A DNA stretch of 39,739 nt from an uncultured Shimia sp. GTDB lineage: Bacteria > Pseudomonadota > Alphaproteobacteria > Rhodobacterales > Rhodobacteraceae. A program made the translations under genes and the position numbers. The stretch's first letter is position 1; every line of letters begins with the position of its first letter. The stretch covers positions 1 through 39,739 of the forward strand of contig NZ_CAJXIV010000029.1 of the NCBI RefSeq assembly GCF_913054185.1, in the 5' to 3' direction. The notes beneath the pieces are model-generated. The model did no database searches and was not told the origin of the DNA. It saw only the letters and a list, made by a program, of their open reading frames with translations. This document shows positions 33,841 through 39,739 of the stretch, piece after piece.

Positions 33841-34287
33841 ATGGCTAAGGCTCCCGCAACGACACGCAAGAGCGTGTCCAGCAGCAAGACGCGCGCACGT
33901 GCCACCACGTCCCGCAAAACCAGCACCAGCTTGAAAGAGATCGCAGAAGCGGCGGAGCCTGCATCCGCAGTTGTGCCAGATGTTGCAGAGAGCACCGCAG
34001 AGGACATTGGCCCCGATTTGATGCGCAAGAAGGAGCTCATCGAAGCGGCTGTTACGCGGGCCGGTGTGAAGAAGCGTGATGCCAAGCCGGCCATTGAGGC
34101 TGCACTTTCAATCATCGGGGAAACCCTCACGTCGGGGCGCGGTTTGAACATGCCTGGCCTTGGCAAAGTGAAGGTGCAAAACAGCAAAGAGTTGGAAGAT
34201 GTGCAGGTGGTAAACCTGCGGCTGCGACGCAAAACCGGTGAAGCAGAAGAAACTGACAAAGAGGGGCTTGCAGAGCCCGCGGAGTGA
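33841..34287 (+). CDS. HU/IHF-family DNA-binding protein with basic N-terminal extension
   Basis: A 148-residue protein. The C-terminal 90 residues fit the HU/IHF fold: LMRKKELIEAAVTRAGVKKR (helix 1) followed by a glycine turn and GLNMPGLGKVKV near the DNA-binding arm region. The first 55-60 residues are a Ser/Thr/Lys/Arg/Ala-rich, disordered tail (TTRKSVSSSKTRARATTSRK) absent from standard 90-residue HU, and the C-terminus is acidic. The tail resembles histone H1-like tails and may help DNA compaction. It stands alone before a tRNA-Val gene. Confidence 0.75.
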   Translation: MAKAPATTRKSVSSSKTRARATTSRKTSTSLKEIAEAAEPASAVVPDVAESTAEDIGPDLMRKKELIEAAVTRAGVKKRDAKPAIEAALSIIGETLTSGRGLNMPGLGKVKVQNSKELEDVQVVNLRLRRKTGEAEETDKEGLAEPAE

Positions 34288-34303
34288 GTTTAGAAGGCGC
34301 GTC

Positions 34304-34383
<80 letters not shown>

Positions 34384-34391
34384 GATTTTTG

Positions 34392-34430
34392 CGGGCGCTC
34401 CCTTAAGTGGTTGAGCGCCCGTTTCTTTTT
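34392..34430 (+). terminator. Terminator of tRNA-Val copy 1
   Basis: 9-bp perfect arms (34392-34400 and 34413-34421) with a 12-base loop, followed by TTTCTTTTT. Confidence 0.85.
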
Positions 34431-34523
34431 GTTGTGGTTGGTCTTTAGTTCCAGGCACATTCACAGAACGATGCCCTGAGAGGGTCGGGCACCGTGCGTT
34501 TGCGGCGCCCTGAAGCATTTGGC

Positions 34524-37500
34524 TTAAATCCAGTTGAAATCAACGTCGTTCTGAAGTGCCTCGATTGTTATGTTTTTGACGATCAGCGTCATATTGCCAA
34601 AGTCCGTGAACACGACATCGTCCCCTTGTTGCTCGGCGTAGGAAAAAATGTCCTCGACCACTTGTCCACTGCTGTTGATTTCAAGTGTGTCCACGTCATT
34701 TTCGAAGTCCTCAATAATTGTGTGGCTTGTTGCGCCACCTTCGAAGTCCTCCATGTTGAAATCGAAGGTATCGGCCCCGGTTCCGCCCGTGAGGGAATTG
34801 GAGCCTGTTCCTCCTTCTAGCCGGTCGTCGCCCGTGCCGCCATAAATGTGATCATCGCCGCCTCTGCCAGACAGATTGTCGTTGCCGTCGCGGCCGTAGA
34901 GTGTGTCGTCGCCGCCAAACCCATCCAAATAGTTCCGCCCAGAAGTTCCGTAGATGAGGTCGTGGCCTGTATCTGAACCAGCCGCGCTTTCGAAGTTGTT
35001 GATTGTGTCATCGTGAGCCCAGGAGCCCGAAACCGTGTTGGCTTCAAGATCTATTACGACACCGGCATCACTTTTGCGGTAGCTGATGATGTCATCTCCA
35101 GCCCCCCCGTCGAAGCTTTCACTTCCGCCGCCGCCCACGACCACGTAGTCATCCCCGTTGCCGAGGAAGACCTGGTCGTTGCCATCACCCGCATAAACGG
35201 TGTCGTTGCCGCCACCGGCGTGGATCTGATCGTTGCCGCCATAGGTCTTGATAAGGTTGGCGCCAGAACTGCCGTAGATTGTGTCGTTACCGGTTTCAGA
35301 TCCGGAGACATTTTCAAACCCGCTGATTGTGTTACCTTCGGCCCAGGATCCAGACACTTCATTGGTCTCTAGGTTCACAGACACACCGTTCTGGCTTCTG
35401 TAATAGCTGATATAATCCGTGCCAGAGCCACCGTGGAATTCGCCGGGGCCATCCCCGGCAAGCACATAGTCATTTCCGTCGCCAAGGAAGACCTTGTCGT
35501 TGCCTCCACGCGCATAGACTTTGTCATTTCCACCATATGTTCTGATCGTGTTATCACCGGACGTGCCGTAGATTTTGTCGTTGCCGGTTTTGGAACCTGA
35601 GGCGCTTTCAAACCCGCTGATGGTGTCATTTGTGGCCCAGGAGCCGGACACCACATTTGTTTCCAGGTTCAACGTCACACCGCTCCTGCTTTTGTAGTAG
35701 CTGATGTAATCGTTGCCGTCGCCACCGTGGAATTCCTCCTGACCGCCGCCGACCAGTACGTAGTCGTCGCCATCTCCGAGGAAGACTTGATCGTTGCCTC
35801 TACCCGCGACAACTTTGTCGTCGCCGCCGTAGGTTTTGATCATGTTCGCGCCGGTCGTTCCGTAGATTTTGTCGTTACCGGTTCTGGAACCTGAGGCGCT
35901 TTCAAACCCGCTAATTGTGTCGTTATCCGCCCAGGATCGGGACACTTCGTTTGTCTGCAGGTTCAGGGTCACACCACTTTTGCTTTTGTAGTAGCTGATG
36001 TAATCGTTGCCGTCGCCGCCGTGGAATTCCTCCTGACCGCCGCCGGCAAGCACGTAGTCGTCGCCGTCTCCGAGAAAAACGTGGTCGTCACCTTTCCCTG
36101 CGTAAACTTTGTCGTTGCCACCGTGGGTCCGGATCGTATTTTCGAAACTGTTACCCCAGATGACATCGTTACCTGTTTTGGATCCATCAGCACTATCAAA
36201 GCCCGAGATCTCATCGTTTACGGCCCATGATCTGGATACTTCGCTGGTCGCCAAATTAATGTTTACGCCTGTGGGGCTGTTGAAATAGCTGATGCGATCG
36301 TGACCGCCACCGCCGCTGAAGTATTCTCGGTCGCCACCAGCAATCGCGTAGTCGTCACCTTGGCCGAGAAGAACGCGGTCGTCCCCCTTGCCGGAATGTA
36401 CCGTGTCATTGCCGCCTCCGGTGTCGAAAATCTCGGCTTCGTCGGTGCCTATGAAAAGTTCATCGGTGTTGTCGCCGCTAATGGGGGTAGGGGTTTTGAC
36501 CGCAGACATCGAAATGGTGTAATCGCCAAAGGCGTTGTAATCGGCTCTTCTCAGACTTGTGCCGACTTCCAAGAAATAGGTCGTGTCCGTTCTGAATGTC
36601 CACTCAAGAGTGATCTGTGTCTCTGTGGTGGTTATGATGGCTGACGCTTCGTCGTCATACATGTTTCGCAAAGACGTTTTTAGTCCGTCGAGGGTGTCCG
36701 CGTCGTCGAGATCGATGGTCACTGTGTACTTTGAGCCGGACACTCCTACGATTTCAAAGACATCAACATCAGCCCTAAATGCGATATTGCTGTCAAACGC
36801 GTCCCCGTTTTGCAACAGCGTTGCGTTTGAGTGAAGGGCGCTATGATCGTCAGTGCCAATGCGCTCAACCGAGTAAGAGTAGGTTGCACCCTCTGTCCAT
36901 CCTCTAATGGAAATCTCAACGAGGTCGTCAGAGCTGGCAATAAAAAGCATCTCATTTTCACCCCCAGGACCTGTCGTCCATGAAGAGTAACCGGTTGTTT
37001 GGTTTGCGGCTGCATCCAACCTGGATGTGGCATCGTTCATGACAATCCGGTAAATGCCATTTTCTTCGACATTGAGCGCGACCTCATCAGTGTCGCCCTC
37101 GTAGTCAATTGTGCCGGTGACCGTGTCTCCAGGGTCAATGGCGCCGTCTGAAGGCAAGACCTGCCTTGGGAAGTCGTCGTCTATGATTTGAAGGTGACCG
37201 GTGTAGGCGCCGAGGTAGCTTGCGGAACCGTCCTCTTCGTCCAAATGGTTGGACACGTCAATGAAGTAGCGCCCTGAAACAACCGGGCGGATTGTTAGAG
37301 CTGTGTCAGAAATATCCGCCAACTGCCAGAGGTCAGTGCCGTCCGCATCAAAAATGCCGAGTCGCAGAATAGGGTCGGGGCTGTCAAATAGGTCAAATTC
37401 GAAGCGATAAGTTTGGCCTGCAACGAGATCGATCGCAAAAAAATCACTGTCCCACCCATAGTCCAGAGTGCCGGAGAAGTCAGTTCCTAAGGTGATGTAG

Positions 37501-37538
37501 GTTGCGCCGGCAATGGTATCTGAATGATCGTCTGGCAT
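34524..37538 (-). CDS. Large RTX-type calcium-binding protein with PPC-like domains
   Basis: A 1004-residue protein without a Sec signal, typical of type I secretion substrates. Residues about 8-120, 130-228 and 235-345 look like three beta-sandwich PPC (pre-peptidase C-terminal) domains (for example TYRFEFDLFDSPDPILRL and SGRYFIDVSNH). From 365 on come RTX nonapeptides (GGGNDTVHSGKGDDRVLLGQ, and so on), arranged from 390 to about 890 in five units of about 98 residues. The end (TFDFNMEDFEG, then DVDTLEINSSG) is the usual RTX C-terminal secretion region. Calcium would fold the repeats outside the cell. No catalytic domain is recognisable, so it may be an adhesin or surface-layer protein. No hly-type exporter is in the window. 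Confidence 0.87.
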   Translation of the reverse strand: MPDDHSDTIAGATYITLGTDFSGTLDYGWDSDFFAIDLVAGQTYRFEFDLFDSPDPILRLGIFDADGTDLWQLADISDTALTIRPVVSGRYFIDVSNHLDEEDGSASYLGAYTGHLQIIDDDFPRQVLPSDGAIDPGDTVTGTIDYEGDTDEVALNVEENGIYRIVMNDATSRLDAAANQTTGYSSWTTGPGGENEMLFIASSDDLVEISIRGWTEGATYSYSVERIGTDDHSALHSNATLLQNGDAFDSNIAFRADVDVFEIVGVSGSKYTVTIDLDDADTLDGLKTSLRNMYDDEASAIITTTETQITLEWTFRTDTTYFLEVGTSLRRADYNAFGDYTISMSAVKTPTPISGDNTDELFIGTDEAEIFDTGGGNDTVHSGKGDDRVLLGQGDDYAIAGGDREYFSGGGGHDRISYFNSPTGVNINLATSEVSRSWAVNDEISGFDSADGSKTGNDVIWGNSFENTIRTHGGNDKVYAGKGDDHVFLGDGDDYVLAGGGQEEFHGGDGNDYISYYKSKSGVTLNLQTNEVSRSWADNDTISGFESASGSRTGNDKIYGTTGANMIKTYGGDDKVVAGRGNDQVFLGDGDDYVLVGGGQEEFHGGDGNDYISYYKSRSGVTLNLETNVVSGSWATNDTISGFESASGSKTGNDKIYGTSGDNTIRTYGGNDKVYARGGNDKVFLGDGNDYVLAGDGPGEFHGGSGTDYISYYRSQNGVSVNLETNEVSGSWAEGNTISGFENVSGSETGNDTIYGSSGANLIKTYGGNDQIHAGGGNDTVYAGDGNDQVFLGNGDDYVVVGGGGSESFDGGAGDDIISYRKSDAGVVIDLEANTVSGSWAHDDTINNFESAAGSDTGHDLIYGTSGRNYLDGFGGDDTLYGRDGNDNLSGRGGDDHIYGGTGDDRLEGGTGSNSLTGGTGADTFDFNMEDFEGGATSHTIIEDFENDVDTLEINSSGQVVEDIFSYAEQQGDDVVFTDFGNMTLIVKNITIEALQNDVDFNWI
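34875..36371 (-). repeat. Five tandem units of about 98 codons in the RTX gene
   Basis: The core of each unit is Y-I-S-Y-Y-K-S-x-S-G-V-T-L-N-L, then an SWAxNDTISGFES region, then TGNDKIYG and a YGGNDKV end. Units 1, 2, 3 and 5 are about 98 residues (294 bases) and unit 4 is about 107. Units 2 and 3 are nearly identical at the DNA level (the same text begins at 35701 and 35995). Confidence 0.85.
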
Positions 37539-37892
37539 GTTGTTTCTCTATGGATTACGAAAGTTGTGTTTAAAAAAAGGGGCGTCAGATCCCAAATGGG
37601 ACCAGGTATGAGACGCTTATGGAAAAAATACGTGATGGTGAGACTTGGCTGACCGTCGCATAAGTTCTTGGCTGTAGCACGGGCCAATTTGGGAGGCGCT
37701 TACAGCGGAGATCGACCTCTTTTGGTTGGTCACAACCAGCGTGGATTTTCCATCGCCATTCGCGCAGCCGCATATAGAGCAGGCGATTGTTGTGAGATTT
37801 CAGTTGTCGTTAAAGATGAATTTATGAGCGTGCGATTTCAACTGTCTTGTATGGTTTCCTGATATTTGGGAGGAGGTACCGATTTTCGGGAT
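37539..37892. other. Intergenic region between the RTX gene and the GlxA-family regulator
   Basis: 354 bases with no convincing ORF. It must hold the promoter of the RTX gene (minus strand) and the 3' end of the regulator. I see no clear palindrome or terminator. Confidence 0.4.
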
Positions 37893-38894
37893 CTACCCAT
37901 GTCCCGCCGAAAACCGGTGTGGGGAAATGCCGTATGTCTCACGGAAGCGTTTTGAGAAGTTTCCGGCGGATTCATAGCCACAGGCAATCGCCACATCGAC
38001 AACCGGCATGTCGGTTTCTGCCAGTAAGATGCGGGCGCGTTGTAGGCGCAGGTCTTGCAAGAAGCGTTTTGGGGTGGTGTTGAGGTGAGTCTTGAACAGG
38101 CGCTCCATTTGGCGGCGGGAGACGCCGAGACCGCGGGCCACCTGATCCAGGTCGATCGACTCTTCCAGGTTATCTTCAAAGTGCGCGATGATTTTGACCA
38201 GCTTGTCGTTGCGGTTGCCAATCACCGCCGCGGTGGAGCTCTGTTGACGGTCGGTTTCTGAGCGTTGCACGGTGTGTAGGCACATATTGAGCACCGCGCG
38301 GGCGAGGGGGGCGCCGTGGCGGTCGTAGATCAGCTTCAGGAACAGGTCCATCGCGGCCACGCCGCCGCCACAGGTCATGATGCGGTCATCGATCGCGTAG
38401 AGCTGTTCCAGCGGATCCAAGGTTGAGTACATCTCGCGAAAGGGCGTGATGTTTTCCCAATGCAGCGTGAAGTCCTTGCCTTCGAGAATGCCTGCCTTGG
38501 CCAAAGTGAATGCCCCGGTACACAAGCCCCCAACCCGGCGGCCGGTGCGCCATTGATGGCGAATCCAATCGGCCACTTTGGCGGTGGCCGCGCGTTCTGG
38601 CTCAACTCCAGAGCAAACAAAAACACAGGCGTTGGTCGGAGTGTCGCCAAGCGGTGCGTCGATGCCTATTTCGATGCCATTGGAGCAGCGCACGTTTTCT
38701 CCAGTCTCCGACATGGTGGTCCATGTGTAGAGGATTTGTCCGGTGAGCTGATTTGCGATGCGCAAGGTCTCCACGGCAGAGGTAAACGCCAGCATCGAAA
38801 GATTCGGCTGTAGCGCAAAGACAATAGGATCAGGAGATTCTACTGCATCCACAGCAACGTGGGCGACGCCTTTGGGCACAATTGGATCAGGCAT
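37893..38894 (-). CDS. GlxA-family AraC-type transcriptional regulator
   Basis: A 333-residue regulator. The N-terminal DJ-1/PfpI (class I GATase-like) domain spans about residues 22-195, with the elbow GGLCTGAFTLAKAG around its Cys. The C-terminal AraC double HTH spans about 230-330 (LDQVARGLGVSRRQMERLFK, then PVVDVAIACGYESAGNFSKR). The group includes GbdR, CdhR and ArgR, which control glycine betaine, carnitine and arginine catabolism in Pseudomonas. Effector unknown here. I chose the ATG at 38894 by family similarity. No catabolic gene is next to it. Confidence 0.88.
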   Translation of the reverse strand: MPDPIVPKGVAHVAVDAVESPDPIVFALQPNLSMLAFTSAVETLRIANQLTGQILYTWTTMSETGENVRCSNGIEIGIDAPLGDTPTNACVFVCSGVEPERAATAKVADWIRHQWRTGRRVGGLCTGAFTLAKAGILEGKDFTLHWENITPFREMYSTLDPLEQLYAIDDRIMTCGGGVAAMDLFLKLIYDRHGAPLARAVLNMCLHTVQRSETDRQQSSTAAVIGNRNDKLVKIIAHFEDNLEESIDLDQVARGLGVSRRQMERLFKTHLNTTPKRFLQDLRLQRARILLAETDMPVVDVAIACGYESAGNFSKRFRETYGISPHRFSAGHG

Positions 38895-39008
38895 GGGGTG
38901 GTGTTTTCCCTTTTTTTTCGGCCACCCTATGAGGAAGTTCGGCCGGACGCAAAGAAAGTTCAAAAAGGGGGCTTGCATGTACTCGCGGTAGGGTCTAAAT
39001 CCCCGCCT

Positions 39009-39088
<80 letters not shown>

Positions 39089-39203
39089 TTACCCTCTACC
39101 AGCGTTGAATCTCCGAGAGCCTCGCGGCTGCAGGTTTTTAAGTGTTGTTGGCCGAAATGGGTGTTTGGTCGAGGTGGCTTTCTTTTTCGACGTGCTCCGC
39201 ATC

Positions 39204-39232
39204 AAAAAAGGCGATCCCCGAAGGGACCGCCC
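39204..39232 (-). terminator. Terminator of the small lipoprotein gene
   Basis: A 9-position stem with one mismatch (39210-39218 and 39223-39231, loop CGAA) is followed on the minus strand by six Ts (plus 39204-39209). It starts 25 bases past the lipoprotein stop. Confidence 0.75.
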
Positions 39233-39256
39233 GAAATTCCAGTCAGTGGCTGAAAT

Positions 39257-39448
39257 TTAGCCAGCAGTTGCCGGTGCACAAACTAGGGCGCCGGAATCTG
39301 TGGTCAGCAAGTCGTAACCGGCCATACAGCTAGCGTTGCCACGTTTGTCAAAATCAGGCTGAGCGTAAACCGGGGTAGGCTCTTCTTGCTGAGAACACGC
39401 AGCAAGAGTGATACCGGCAACACACAGGGCAGCATAAAGTGGTTTCAT
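39257..39448 (-). CDS. Small lipoprotein
   Basis: A 63-residue protein with a lipoprotein signal: MKPLYAALCVAGITLAAC, with the lipobox LAAC and the lipidated Cys at about residue 18. The mature part is about 45 residues with two more cysteines (ASCMAGYD and ALVCAPA) that may form a disulfide. AAGGAA precedes the ATG. I do not recognise a family. It has its own terminator, so it is probably a single-gene transcript. Confidence 0.75.
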   Translation of the reverse strand: MKPLYAALCVAGITLAACSQQEEPTPVYAQPDFDKRGNASCMAGYDLLTTDSGALVCAPATAG

Positions 39449-39684
39449 CGGGTTATTCCTTCAAAAGCAATTGAATCGAGTAAGCACATCTAATCACAAA
39501 AAATTCAGTGCGCAAAGCACTCTACGCGGGAGTCTGCCAAAGAAGAAACCCCTGTGGTGAAAGGCCAACATTCCGCTTCGGAAAATTTCTTCGATTTTCG
39601 TGCGGATATCCGCTTGACGCGCCAGAGCACTCGGCATAAACCACGCCACACGCTGAACGGCATACGCCAGACAGCAGGTAGTGA

Positions 39685-39739
39685 GCGGTTGTAGCTCAGT
39701 TGGTTAGAGTACCGGCCTGTCACGCCGGGGGTCGCGGGT
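39685..39739 (+). tRNA. tRNA-Asp (anticodon GTC), cut by the window end
   Basis: It starts GCGGTTG, D-arm AGCTCAGTTGGTTAGAGT, anticodon stem CCGGC/GCCGG with loop CTGTCAC (anticodon GTC), then the variable region and the first part of the T-arm. The 3' half of the T-arm and acceptor lie beyond the window. The 236 bases before it, upstream of the lipoprotein gene, hold nothing else I can name. Confidence 0.93.

Noticed and set aside
34875..36371. CRISPR array
   Set aside because: The repeats are in-frame coding units of an RTX protein, 294 bases long.
39505..39723. 72-residue minus-strand frame at the right edge
   Set aside because: It runs antisense into the tRNA-Asp gene and has no supporting features.

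Overview
The window looks like the chromosome of a marine alphaproteobacterium of the Rhodobacteraceae (Roseobacter group). The pointers are a B12-dependent ribonucleotide reductase (NrdJ), a class I polyhydroxybutyrate locus (phaZ / phaC-phaP-phaR), a DctPQM TRAP transporter, Rhodobacterales-type lon, tgt and pth, and DUF2237/DUF2332/DUF3179 proteins. Genus and species cannot be read from the sequence alone. No IS element, prophage or CRISPR array is visible.

Layout. 1-1374: two consecutive genes for proteins with almost pure Asp/Glu tails (the first cut by the window edge), separated by a terminator-like hairpin, then a membrane-anchored LuxR-type regulator. 1396-3269: a DUF2237 protein and an FAD oxidoreductase. 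3290-5250: a more AT-rich islet holding one patatin-like phospholipase with an unrecognised C-terminal half, closed by a bidirectional terminator. 5257-9415 (minus): desaturase, pth, DUF2332 protein and serine hydrolase. 9416-12974: a regulatory region dense in inverted repeats, then dctP-dctQ-dctM. 13132-16729 (minus): sufT, a SufA/IscA-type protein, tpiA and a methyltransferase; then an SPFH protein with NfeD. 16861-21258 (plus): tgt, a secreted protein, lon. 21319-24432: an SDR divergent from a LysR regulator, then a DUF3179 protein. 24545-29218 (minus): nrdJ plus a small ORF, with a structured 3' region and a 5' region carrying a possible leader RNA, tandem NrdR-box-like sites and DnaA boxes. 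29219-33682: the PHB locus. 33841-39739: a HU-like protein, tRNA-Val, a large RTX-type protein, a GlxA-family regulator, a second identical tRNA-Val, a small lipoprotein and the start of tRNA-Asp.

How genes fit together. The PHB locus is complete for synthesis (PhaC), granule coating (PhaP), mobilisation (PhaZ) and repression (PhaR). Two perfect CTGC-N3-GCAG sites, in the phaZ/phaC gap and upstream of phaP, suggest PhaR controls its neighbours. The nrdJ region combines DnaA boxes, NrdR-box-like palindromes and a possible leader, suggesting dNTP supply is tied to both nucleotide pools and replication initiation. The TRAP operon has an internal terminator-like hairpin after dctP, consistent with more binding protein than permease.

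The least explained parts are the acidic-tail/LuxR cluster at the left edge, the patatin islet, the nrdJ leader and 3' region, and the RTX gene lying between two identical tRNA-Val genes.
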